Positions 47,813 through 57,300 of a DNA stretch of 64,000 nt are shown here, in pieces. The stretch spans positions 1,952,501 through 2,016,500 of the forward strand of contig NZ_CP066265.1 in NCBI RefSeq assembly GCF_023278085.1, read 5' to 3'. The translations under genes and the position numbers were made by a program. Origin of the DNA: Pseudomonas syringae. GTDB taxonomy: Bacteria; Pseudomonadota; Gammaproteobacteria; Pseudomonadales; Pseudomonadaceae. The notes beneath the pieces are model-generated. The model made no database searches. It was not told the DNA's origin and saw only the letters and a list, made by a program, of their open reading frames with translations. Numbering within the stretch: position 1 is the stretch's first letter; every line of letters starts with the position of its first letter.

Positions 47813-47900
47813 CAGGTTGCATTTCCGATATCCGGGCTGCTGTCTCTGTTCCTGATAAGCAGCCCGGGCTTTCGACTCAATGATAAGAAAGGATTCTGAT

Positions 47901-49352
47901 ATGGATAGCGAAATCAATCAGGATGCACCGTTACTGGATCCCGATGTGCCTGACGCCTTGGACGATATCCCCGGCGGCGAAATTAATCTGCTGCCGAAGT
48001 CGGCGCTGCAGTCTGACCTGACAGTGACTTTTCCCCTTTGGAGGGGAAGTAATCCTGCGCCCGGCTTTACTGAAACCGTGGTGTTGATGTGGGACGACCG
48101 CGAGGTTGCCCGAAAGCTGCTCCCCACACCGATTGATGTAAAGGAATTGTTCGCTCATGTTCCCGTGTCAGAACTGACAGAGGGTTCGCACAGGTTGTTT
48201 TATAAGGTCATTTTTCCCAGCGGCAATGATAATAATTCGACCCCGTCGTTTACCGTTACCATCGACAAAACCGCCCCGGTGTTGGCCGGCAGCAAAGACC
48301 CGTTGGAGTTTCCAGTCGATCTGATCGGTAACAGGGTCACGGCTCGTTATCTCGAAGATCACGGCAATAAGCTGCCGGCCACAGTCCCCACATACGACCA
48401 GCCCAAGCCCGGTGACACGCTTTTTTTGTACTGGGAAACGTCGCCGGTGGGCGACTTATTGGCGGGCGAGAAAACGCTGACCGAGGCTGATATGAGCCTG
48501 GACGTCGAGTTTGATGGCGATATGATCGTCGATAGTGGCGATGGAATGCGCTATGCAAGTTATGAGGTGCAGGATCGGGCTGAAAATATCAGCGTGTTGT
48601 CCCGGGCGGTGTCGTTAACCGTAGATGCGCAGCCGGTGCCGCTCGTTTCGCCTTCGGTTGAAAGATCCGTACCCGCCGGCGGCGGGACCGGCACGCTTGA
48701 TCCATTATCCGTCACGAGTGGTGCGGTTGTGGTGGTACCCGAGGAAATCGATCTGCAGCCCAACGACGTGGTGACAGTGTACTGGACCGGTTTTGTCCTG
48801 AGCGCCAGCCATGAGACCAGCACACCGGTCATTGCGGGCGGGTACAAGTACGCAATACCGGCAAGTGCGATACCCGGCAATATCGGCACCGGCAGGCAGG
48901 TGCAGGTGTACTACACCGTCACCCGTGCGCAAGGCAAGGTCGAAACCTCTGCCACCTACCTGCTGACGATCCAGCCCATTGCCGACACCCGATTTCCAAA
49001 ACTGGTGTGCAAACAAACCACGGGTACCAACCCGGTGACGCTGAAGCTGTCATCGGTGCCTAACGGCGCTGACTTCAGTATCACGCCCTGGGTCTACATC
49101 AAGGCCGGTCAGTTAATGCACATGTGGGCCGAAGGCGTCGACAAGAACGGAGGCGACCTGTATTTCGATGTATTTGCAGAGCGGCCATTGACGCCGGGCG
49201 AGGAGGGTACCGGGGTAAGCGAAGTGCTGGCTCGATCATTTCTGGAACAGCTCAAAGTGAGTGAACAGTTCTGGGTAGATATTGAAGTGAGTTTTGATGA
49301 AGGAAAGAGTTACCTGAATTTCCGGCGGGAAAATATAATTCTGGAAGCTTGA
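47901..49352 (+). CDS. second Ig-like-repeat protein, no signal peptide
   Basis: The 483-residue product starts with an acidic stretch (INQDAPLLDPDVPDALDDIP) and then carries about three Ig-like repeats with the same Trp strand (TVVLMWDDREV, TLFLYWETSPV, VVTVYWTGFVL) and the FTVTIDKTAPVL end seen in its neighbour, so the two are paralogues. No signal peptide or enzyme motif is seen. The ATG at 47901 was chosen because AAGGATTCTGAT lies directly upstream. It follows the first Ig gene by 88 bases and converges with the RHS gene. Confidence 0.8.
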   Translation: MDSEINQDAPLLDPDVPDALDDIPGGEINLLPKSALQSDLTVTFPLWRGSNPAPGFTETVVLMWDDREVARKLLPTPIDVKELFAHVPVSELTEGSHRLFYKVIFPSGNDNNSTPSFTVTIDKTAPVLAGSKDPLEFPVDLIGNRVTARYLEDHGNKLPATVPTYDQPKPGDTLFLYWETSPVGDLLAGEKTLTEADMSLDVEFDGDMIVDSGDGMRYASYEVQDRAENISVLSRAVSLTVDAQPVPLVSPSVERSVPAGGGTGTLDPLSVTSGAVVVVPEEIDLQPNDVVTVYWTGFVLSASHETSTPVIAGGYKYAIPASAIPGNIGTGRQVQVYYTVTRAQGKVETSATYLLTIQPIADTRFPKLVCKQTTGTNPVTLKLSSVPNGADFSITPWVYIKAGQLMHMWAEGVDKNGGDLYFDVFAERPLTPGEEGTGVSEVLARSFLEQLKVSEQFWVDIEVSFDEGKSYLNFRRENIILEA

Positions 49353-49358
49353 GCTATA

Positions 49359-49384
49359 GAGCGTCCTGCCGAAGCAGGGCGCTC
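49359..49384. terminator. stem-loop between convergent Ig-like and RHS genes
   Basis: GAGCGTCCTGC, CGAA loop, GCAGGGCGCTC forms an 11-bp stem with one G-T pair, six bases after the Ig gene stop and 15 bases from the RHS stop. A T-rich tract follows on the plus strand after a short gap, so termination there is plausible; the minus side is less clear. Confidence 0.6.
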
Positions 49385-49398
49385 ATGCTTGTTTTTAT

Positions 49399-52300
49399 TT
49401 AAAAAAACGACTGCGCTCCGGGTACTCGAGGTTTTTCTCCGATCATAGATGTTTGCTGAGCACGAATTCCTTCTGTTTTCTTCAGTATTCCTTTCACGGA
49501 AAATGGGGTCTTTCTTCCGGGCTGAATGCCTGTGAAAAATGCAGCTAGTTCGTTAGTTGGGCCTGTTAGCTGGCTAGAGCTGCCAGCCGTGGTTTTTCTC
49601 AATGTCACTCCAGCTCTGATTCCATCAAGGAACGGGTTCGGGTTAGGAGGCGGCTGCGGTTTGCCGCTTCCAAGGGATCCGATACCTGGTTGAAGTGAAT
49701 CGGTTTGTGTTGATTGTGTGGCGAAAGTTTTTCCGAAATCCGCCGAGATATCTGTCTGACTAGACGCTGAAATGCCTTCGACTTTTTGTACCTGCGCAGG
49801 CGTTAATTTAGCCTTCGGAATAGAACGTTTAACGAAGTAATTTTCAAGAGGGGCTGGAGACGTCAAATCGTCAGATCCTGCCATGTTTGCCCCCTTCCCA
49901 AACCACTTCGAACTCCCCGTCGCAATCGTCGCCACCCCGGCCAGCAAAGACACGATCCCCAGCGCCGTACTTATTCCCCCCAGTACCTTCTTGGCCTGAA
50001 GATCCGGCGTATAGATGCCAATCCCTCCCGTTACCACAGCTGCAACGCCTGCTGTCTGGGCTACCGCAAACGCCGCAAACTGAGCGCTTAACGCCGGGGC
50101 CACCAGGCCGCCGGTGGCGACTGTGCCGATGATGCCCAATACCAGCCCGGCAATGTTCAAGCCCAGGAAAAGCCCGCGCGACATATGCCCTGTCGGGTCA
50201 ACCAGCCCGATGGGATCGCCCAGGCAATACACATACGGATTGAGCCCACCCGCACCGAACGGGCTCAGGCTGTCCGGGCTATGGAAGCGCATCAGGGTCG
50301 GGTTGTACGCGCGATAGCCACGCCCGAGCAAATACCAGCCGCTGATTTCATCGCGTACTTCGCCGTTGAAGCCCAGCAGGCTGCGCAGATCGCTGTTCGG
50401 GCTGCGCTCGCCATAGGCGCTGTAGACCGCCGTGCGCAATTGCTCGGCCTGGCTCTCCGCGAGGATGGTTTGTTTCGCATCGCTCATGAACAGCAAGGTC
50501 TGCGGCTCGTCGCCGACAACTTGCTGGCCCAGTGGATTGGCACCGTCATACAGGAAACTGGTGGTTTTGCTGTCCTGCACCAGTGTGGCCAGGCGTTCGC
50601 CCTGGTAGAACCTCAGGGTTTCGTGCTGTTCTGCCTGTTGCACCGCAACCAGATGGTTGTGGGCGTCGTAACGGTATTGACCGGCCGCAACGTCCTCGAC
50701 AGTGGTTACGCTGAGCAGACGGCTCTGGCTATCGTAAGCCAGCTGCTGGGCATTTTCGTCGCGGACGAGATTCCCCTCTAAGTCATATTTAAGGCTCACG
50801 CTGGGAGGGTAAGCAGTGTGAGTGTGATCGATGCGCTGCAGCTGCGTTGGATCACCTGGATCACCTGACGCAAAATAAAACGTGGCCTCATCGGAACTGC
50901 CGTCCACAAAGGTGCTGTTAACCTTCGTAATGTTGTCAAGCGCATCAAAGTAAAAGCATTGTTGCTGAATCGGGTTGCCGTAGCGATCCTGCGGCAGACA
51001 ATCTCCGCCGCAGGTATGTACGTGCAAGCGGCCACGTATGTCGTATTCAAAGCGTTCATCAAGCAGAGAGCGTTCTTCGGCTTGCAGATGTCGGGTGAGC
51101 AGCTTGCCGTCCCTGCGCCAGGTCTGGCTGATGCGGTGAGTCTCGTGACCCTGAAGCTCGACGGTTCGTTCGATTTCGCGACCCTGATCGTCATAGCCCA
51201 CTGTGGTTTTCAGTGTGTGGCCGCGGCTCAAGTCCGTGGTGATGGTCCAGTTCAACTGGCCAAGGCTGGAGTAGTCGAAGTCGGCCTGTAATTGACCTTG
51301 TTTCACTGACTTGACCCGGCCTTGGGGATCATATTCATAGGCGGTTTTCAACCCGCTGGCATCCAGACGTCCGAGCTGACGCCCGCCCATTGACGTGCTG
51401 AATACAGTCTCCCAGGTCTGACCGCTTTCAATCCGCCTTTCGCGTTTGAGCTGGCCGAACAGGTCGTAATCAAACTCGCTGCGGCTGTGGCTGTTTTGCG
51501 AGCTGCTTATCGACGCTGTGGCAGAGTCGTAAGTGAAATCTGCCTGCTCATCATCTGCAATGGTTCGCACGGGTTGGTCGGTGAGGCCCAGTTGGTATTC
51601 ATAATGGATGGTGCGGTTGCCGGGGGTGATCAGTCGGTCAATCTGCATCTGGCCACCGTCATACAGATAGCGTGTGGTCCGCGGACCAACCTTGATGTGG
51701 GTCTGACGATCCAGGCCGTCATAGCTTTGTTCCCCGAGCAGGGTCGCATCGGGGGCATCGGCGGCCTTGACCCGAATGCTGATCGGTAAGGCTTCGGTGC
51801 TGTGTCCAGCGTAATCCTTCTCGACCACGGTACGGTCAGGCAAGGTGGTTTTCACGAGCCTGGACCGAGCGTCATAGCTGAACAGCGTGCTTTGCCGCAT
51901 GGGGTCGATTTCCTGAATGCAGCGGCCCAGCCCGTCGTACACGTAGTCAATCTGACTGACCATGCCCCCTGACGCGTCCAGTGCCTTGCTCCACTCGGAC
52001 TTGCCAAAGGTGTTGGTCTTGACCTCGCTCATGCCGCTGATGAGCGGCGTTGCATCGCTGCTCTGCACCCAGCTGCGCACGGTTTTAAGGATGGGATTGC
52101 TTTGAGTGACTTGCGTTACCTTATCCGGCCCGGTCACGCTGTACTGCTCGCCCCAGTCGTCGTATTGATAGGTGCTGGTCAACGGCAGTTCGCGCAGGGT
52201 GGCGTCGATCAGCAGCCAGTCTGAAACCGTGTCCGCAACCAGCAAACCGCGCACGTCGTAGCTCGCACTGTAGATTTTCTTGTAGGCCTCAGGCTGGCTC

Positions 52301-53328
52301 TCATCGGCGCCTTGGCGCAGCTCTTCGATCACCCGATTGTTGCCGTCCATCAGCGTGCGGGTCTTGATGCCCTTGACGTTGGTGACCGTCTGCTCGGCCT
52401 GCTGGCCGTCGCTTGCACTGAGGACATAGTCATACTTGCGCACGGCTTTGAACTCCTCGCTGCCCGGAGCCACGGTTTCCTCGGTGACCCGGCCCAGCGC
52501 GTCGTAGCGGTAGGCGATTTCCACGTCGTTGTCGTCGCGGTTGAGCAGCGGCTGGCCGTTGAGCAGCGAGTGTTCCAGGGTGTAGGACTTGTGCACGTCA
52601 TCAAAGTCGGTGCTCAGGCTGATCACCGTGTGCTGCACGCTTTCCTCGGCACGGGCGCTTTTTGTGCGCTGGTAGGCATAATCGGTGATGCTCGACTGAC
52701 CGTTCAGGGTCTGGGTTTCCTGCAGTTTGCGCCCGTGCAGGTAGCGGTTGGCGGGCTCATCGATATAGGTAAAGGTGGTGCGTTGCAGTTCGGTTTCGCT
52801 GGCGCCCTGTACCTGCAACAAGGTTTCGCCGCTGATGGCCAGCCAGTCGGGCGTGCTGCCCGCGCCGACGCCGGTTTGCAGAGCGTAGCGATAGGCGCTG
52901 CACAACACCGGGGCCTCGCCGAGGGCATCGGGCGCCGGGGTTATGGTCTTGTCCTGCAGATTGCGCACAAACCCGTGCGGGTCCGGTGGGCAGCCATCGC
53001 CTCCAGTGGCCAGGTAATAGCGGCTGGTTTCGAGCGTGCCATCGGGGTTTTCCTGGGTCAGCAGGTTGCCGAACTCGTCGAAGGTGGTGCGGGTGGTTTC
53101 CTCGTGGGTCTGGCTGGAGGTGCTGGGGTGATACCAGATCTTGAGCACGGCATCGGGCAGCTGGCACTGGGCAGGTTGCTGGAGAAACGGCTGGCCCGGT
53201 GTGGAGTGATAGGTGGTTTGGGTCGTCAGCACGTTGTCGTTCTGGGTCACGGTCTCTTCAGTCAACAGGTGAAAGTTGTTGAAGGTGCGCGTGGTGCTGC
53301 GTAGCGCCTGGTCCTGAACCCAGAGCAT
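49399..53328 (-). CDS. RHS repeat protein, C-terminal part after a frameshift (copy A)
   Basis: This 1309-codon frame is the continuation of the RHS gene starting at 54317; a 5-bp duplication (53338-53347) puts it out of frame. It contains many YD-repeats (for example DYVYDGLGRCIQEID, YQYDDWGEQYSVTGPD) and the RHS core near residues 965-1046 (FNGEVRDEISGWYLLGRGYR, then MRFHSPDSLSPFG, and DPTGH at about 1046). A variable tail of about 260 residues follows, with two hydrophobic segments and a Pro/Ser/Thr-rich end. The tail is the usual toxin position, but I recognise no catalytic motif, and no immunity gene follows. Internal ATG 53328 has only a weak ribosome-binding site. The first 402 residues lie in the inverted repeat shared with copy B. 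Confidence 0.85.
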   Translation of the reverse strand: MLWVQDQALRSTTRTFNNFHLLTEETVTQNDNVLTTQTTYHSTPGQPFLQQPAQCQLPDAVLKIWYHPSTSSQTHEETTRTTFDEFGNLLTQENPDGTLETSRYYLATGGDGCPPDPHGFVRNLQDKTITPAPDALGEAPVLCSAYRYALQTGVGAGSTPDWLAISGETLLQVQGASETELQRTTFTYIDEPANRYLHGRKLQETQTLNGQSSITDYAYQRTKSARAEESVQHTVISLSTDFDDVHKSYTLEHSLLNGQPLLNRDDNDVEIAYRYDALGRVTEETVAPGSEEFKAVRKYDYVLSASDGQQAEQTVTNVKGIKTRTLMDGNNRVIEELRQGADESQPEAYKKIYSASYDVRGLLVADTVSDWLLIDATLRELPLTSTYQYDDWGEQYSVTGPDKVTQVTQSNPILKTVRSWVQSSDATPLISGMSEVKTNTFGKSEWSKALDASGGMVSQIDYVYDGLGRCIQEIDPMRQSTLFSYDARSRLVKTTLPDRTVVEKDYAGHSTEALPISIRVKAADAPDATLLGEQSYDGLDRQTHIKVGPRTTRYLYDGGQMQIDRLITPGNRTIHYEYQLGLTDQPVRTIADDEQADFTYDSATASISSSQNSHSRSEFDYDLFGQLKRERRIESGQTWETVFSTSMGGRQLGRLDASGLKTAYEYDPQGRVKSVKQGQLQADFDYSSLGQLNWTITTDLSRGHTLKTTVGYDDQGREIERTVELQGHETHRISQTWRRDGKLLTRHLQAEERSLLDERFEYDIRGRLHVHTCGGDCLPQDRYGNPIQQQCFYFDALDNITKVNSTFVDGSSDEATFYFASGDPGDPTQLQRIDHTHTAYPPSVSLKYDLEGNLVRDENAQQLAYDSQSRLLSVTTVEDVAAGQYRYDAHNHLVAVQQAEQHETLRFYQGERLATLVQDSKTTSFLYDGANPLGQQVVGDEPQTLLFMSDAKQTILAESQAEQLRTAVYSAYGERSPNSDLRSLLGFNGEVRDEISGWYLLGRGYRAYNPTLMRFHSPDSLSPFGAGGLNPYVYCLGDPIGLVDPTGHMSRGLFLGLNIAGLVLGIIGTVATGGLVAPALSAQFAAFAVAQTAGVAAVVTGGIGIYTPDLQAKKVLGGISTALGIVSLLAGVATIATGSSKWFGKGANMAGSDDLTSPAPLENYFVKRSIPKAKLTPAQVQKVEGISASSQTDISADFGKTFATQSTQTDSLQPGIGSLGSGKPQPPPNPNPFLDGIRAGVTLRKTTAGSSSQLTGPTNELAAFFTGIQPGRKTPFSVKGILKKTEGIRAQQTSMIGEKPRVPGAQSFF

Positions 53329-54317
53329 TTCCGTGCTGCTGTGCTGTAGGTGTAGGCCGGGTCGGCCTGGTACAGGTTGTCCAGGCCATCCTCATCCCAG
53401 ACCAGACCGCTGGCGTCGAACCCGAGGAAGTTTTCGCTGGAATAACTGAAACGTCGCTCGACAGCAGGCTGACTGAAGCCCGGACGCTGTTCATGGCGTT
53501 CCACCCGGGGCAGCGACGGGTAGTAGTTTTGCGGGAACTGGTGGCCTTGGGGGTCATAGCTGATCAGTTCGTGCCCGCCCAGCGGGGTGCGCAGTTCCGT
53601 GATGCACAGGTATTCGTTGAACAGCTCGTAGACAAAACGCCAGGACGCCTGATTGGTAGTGGGCAAGGCGATGCTGACCAGTTCGCCGTTGTTCAGGCTC
53701 AAATTGAAACTGGCCAGGGGCATGCCGTTCGGGCCTTTGTCGGGGTGCAGGTGGACAGCAGTGCTCGTGGTGCCGTTGCGCTCGACGCTGAGCAAGGTGC
53801 CATAGTCATCGCTGATCTGTTGCAGCAGGGCTTCACCGCCGTACAACGTGTAAGACAAATCGACCCGATGGCCTTCGGCCGAATGCATCTGGGTCACCCA
53901 GGCTGCATCGCTGCCGAGGATTTTGCCGAGGATTTCCACCAGGCCGGATTTGTGCACCACGCGGTACTGATCATCGGCTTCGAAGGAAAAGTGAAAACTG
54001 TCGATCTTGCGTTCCGGCACCGTGGGTGCGCTCTGCGGCCCGTCGATGCGAAAGGTCTCGCCGGTGGACAGCGAGAGGATCGAAGTCACAGGGTCGAAGT
54101 GCGACAGTTGCAGGCCCCAGCCCTTGCCGAAGCCGGTGTCACGGCTGTTCATGGGGCTGAAGCCCAGGCTGAGCGGCACGATCGGGCCACACAGGTGGTT
54201 GGCCTTGAGTTCAGGCAGGGAAATGGAGCAGCTGTACTGCCCGGTGCGCGGATCAACCCCGGCCTGTACGAAGCTGAGGAAATTGAAGGCGTTGGAATGG
54301 ACGGTCGGGGTGGGCAT
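53262..54317 (-). CDS. RHS repeat protein, N-terminal part before the frameshift (copy A)
   Basis: The frame encodes 351 residues. It starts MPTPTVHSNAFNFLSFVQAG, followed by VDPRTGQYSCSISLPELKA, a conserved N-terminal region of long Pseudomonas RHS proteins, with no signal peptide. After YTYST the frame shifts and a short unrelated tail leads to a stop at 53262. Copy B reads straight through at the same place. GAGGAACTATGTG lies before the ATG at 54317; an ATG five codons upstream is possible. It is 69 bases after the P47-like gene, so the three minus-strand genes form an operon. As it stands the gene is probably a non-functional or switched-off form. Confidence 0.85.
   Translation of the reverse strand: MPTPTVHSNAFNFLSFVQAGVDPRTGQYSCSISLPELKANHLCGPIVPLSLGFSPMNSRDTGFGKGWGLQLSHFDPVTSILSLSTGETFRIDGPQSAPTVPERKIDSFHFSFEADDQYRVVHKSGLVEILGKILGSDAAWVTQMHSAEGHRVDLSYTLYGGEALLQQISDDYGTLLSVERNGTTSTAVHLHPDKGPNGMPLASFNLSLNNGELVSIALPTTNQASWRFVYELFNEYLCITELRTPLGGHELISYDPQGHQFPQNYYPSLPRVERHEQRPGFSQPAVERRFSYSSENFLGFDASGLVWDEDGLDNLYQADPAYTYSTAARKCSGFRTRRYAAPRAPSTTFTC
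53338..53347 (-). repeat. 5-bp tandem duplication that breaks RHS copy A
   Basis: On the minus strand ACAGC occurs twice in a row; copy B has it once at 62034-62038 in otherwise identical sequence. The extra five bases shift the frame. Direct duplications of this kind can be gained or lost by slippage. Confidence 0.92.
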
Positions 54318-54386
54318 CACATAGTTCCTCAAAATCGGGGGCGATAACAGTTATGCACTGGCTCTTGCTGTACGATCGCGGTTGCT

Positions 54387-57300
54387 TCAGTCAGGCACGA
54401 TGATCAATGCATTGCGTTGTGTCGGCGATTCGAATCGAACCGTGATGCTGTGCGAATTCCCGAACTCATCGATCAGTTTCAAGCGCACGGGCGTGGTGAA
54501 ATCTCCATCGAGCACTTGGTTGTAAGGAAAGTCCATGCGGCGGTGCAGGCTGATCAATACAGCGCCCTGTGGTGTTGTTATATTATTTGCCAATGTGCTG
54601 GCTGGCCTTAGCGCCATTGGAATGGTCTGAATAAATACGGGGTCAAATTGAAGTGTGCGGCTGCCTGACAGGGAATACCCTGTATAGCTGCCAACCTCCT
54701 CGGCATACTGGCGGCTTTCCCATTGCACCATACTGGAATGACCCTCGAACTCCAGGGACAGAAACTTAATATATTGATTACCGTCTTTGAGTCGCAAGGT
54801 GTAATAATCTACCGTATTAAGCGCGAAATCATCATCCTTTCCGCCTTCCACCCTGACAGGTGCCGGGAACTCATAGTTTTCCACCGCGTAAGCAGGGGGC
54901 GCAACGGGCTTTATTTCGATGATGTTATGTTTCTCTTCGCTTCCGCCATTGGCCGTCGAGTTGAATTCCACATTGTCGGCACGTGTCAGGGCAGCGGCAA
55001 TTTTTCGCGGTATCACACCACGCGTCTGGACATACAGGAATACTGAATTATCATTGCCCGCCAAGGGAGATGGTGCAGTAGCAGGGTAATAAAGATAGCC
55101 ATTTTCTGATTTGTTCGCCGCCCACTGTTTGTCCGCTGGGGCATCTTCGGGTATTCCGCTTTCACCCACATAAGGTAACGCATTCAGGCTATCTTCAAAG
55201 ATCAACCGTACACTCGCTTTTTCAGAGGCGGTGAGGTCCACTTCATTGTTATTCTCGTCTTTGGGTTGCACGGAAACCTTGAGCATGACCTGGGCCAGGC
55301 CATTAGCAAACACTATCGCCGAGCCGGACTGCTCTTCGATCTCGAAGTCGACAACCGTGGACCATTGTGCACGCGGGGCGACCTCGGACAGATGAATGAC
55401 GCCATACCCGGATTGCGTGCCGATCCCGTCGAAAGAACTACATTTGACGATGCTGTACGGGAAGGTTATCTGTGCCGGCGCTGTGAAAGTGCCCGAGGCG
55501 CCGACACTGCCTGTACCGACTTCCACGCTCCAGGTCAGACTTTTCTGTGCATCGCGCATGCTTTTTCTAGACAGAGTCACTGAAGCGGATGGGGCAAGTC
55601 CAGGATGAAACGCAGGCTCGATATCAACTGGCATGGCACCGTTGATTAACAATACGATCCCCGTGCATTTTTCCTGTGTGACAGTGTCTGTTGCTTCGAC
55701 AGCGACGTGGTTGAATATCCCTGCTGGCGCCGTGGCGGGCGGGGTATAGGTGGCCTGTCTGCCGTTTCCGATAAGGGTGCCCATATCGGCAGGCAACGGC
55801 GTCCATGTAAGGAGGTTATCGGTTAATGATGAGGCTCTGAACTCAAACGGCTGTGGCGAGAAGCGCAGGTCTATGGCATGCATGGCGGGAGCCATTGCCA
55901 TCGAACTGGAAACGACGACTACCATTGCCGAGGCGGTAACTTCTTTTTGGGTTTGCGGGTCAATGTACGTGGCGGTTATCACGTTGCGGGTGGTCTTGTC
56001 CTCCAGTAGTCCCAGCAATGGCGCGGTGTACCTGCCGCTCTGGGTGATATCCCCTTGAGCGCGAGAACCATCGATATCGCGCACCCCCCAGGTTATATCC
56101 GCCGCTCTGGCCCGATAGCGCAGTTCGACAATTTCAAACTGCAGTTCATCACCGTTTTTTACCGTTGTGTACAGTGGGCTCAGGCTGAATGAGCTCTGAC
56201 TTGGGTCGACTTCACCGAACAGGGCGAGATCGCCGGGTAGATAAGCTTCTTTCAGAATCAGCGTATTGGATTCAGGGAACAGCAAGTGGTTGATGGCGAA
56301 AAAGTTGATTTCAGGGATGTCGATGGATGTGAATAACGCTTCAATCGTTTCCAAGATCTTTTGTAACTCCTGACGAGCCCGAACCCTGAGTTCTTCGGGT
56401 GCGCTGATAACGGGCGCGAAGTTTATCTGCGCCTCGGTAGTAATATAGGAATCAGTTGATTTAACGAAGTGGACGCTGTTTTGATCGGAGTCAAGCACGC
56501 TATCAAAAATTAACTCCATATTGAAGCTCAACTTAGTGCCTACGTCTTCATGTTCATCATACCAGCCTGAGACGTCGTCCCAATAATGAAATACTTCATC
56601 TTGAGTTCCTGTCCAGCGAAGCGCCAGCCTATAATCCTCTGTGATGGAGATGAATAGATTTTGCGCAAAACTTATAGCAAAGTCCTCTTTTTTGAAGTGA
56701 TAACTATCTGAGTCTGTGTCATAAATTATGTCTATAGGGGGGACTTCATAACGACCTGACATCGCCTTCAGCTCATAGCTCCCCGTTTCTTCCGAATCAT
56801 CCTTGACCTCAAAACTCAATCCGCGACCAATATGCGTGCTAACATAAGGCGCAATGTACCAATGGAACATGGCCTGGCGCGAAATCAAGAGAGAGCCTGA
56901 ATACAGCGAACGATCTTCTCCGGGGGCTTTGTCGTCCGGAATGAAGTAAGGCATGCCGGCGTCATCAGGCAGTGTCCCGTTGTGCAAATTATTCTTGGTC
57001 CTGACGAACAGCACGACAGCACCGTCGCCATAGGTATCAGCCTTGAGGACTTTTGCGCCCGGCGCTGCCTGAGTGAGGATGTAGAAATCTTTGGGCGCCA
57101 GGAGATCATCCTCGCCCAGTTCCAGGATGCCCAGACTATAAACTTGCAGTTCCATCGGCAATGCGTCGAACTGTGTCTTGAAGAAATCGCCTATCAGGGT
57201 ATCGCTAATGCCTGTCTCAATCAGGTTACTGGTGAATCCCGTTGCCATGGAGAGATCCAGTACCACTTCTGATTTCTTGTTGATAGTGCCGACCACCTTT

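Larger units (their letters stand above)
52123..54317 (-). repeat. inverted repeat, arm A (2195 bp, N-terminal half of RHS copy A)
   Basis: This arm matches arm B (61064-63253) in opposite orientation. It begins exactly at the start codon and ends at the GAT codon of the VTGPD motif; sequences on both sides are unrelated or only distantly related. The 5-bp length difference equals the frameshifting duplication, so there is no other net indel. By eye about eleven substitutions fall in the first 793 bases and none in the next 1.38 kb, with one more near the end. Confidence 0.93.

Noticed and set aside
52312..53304. Identical 330-codon open frames antisense to both RHS arms (also 62072-63064)
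   Set aside because: They duplicate only because the arms duplicate. They were useful as evidence that the arms are identical there, not as genes.
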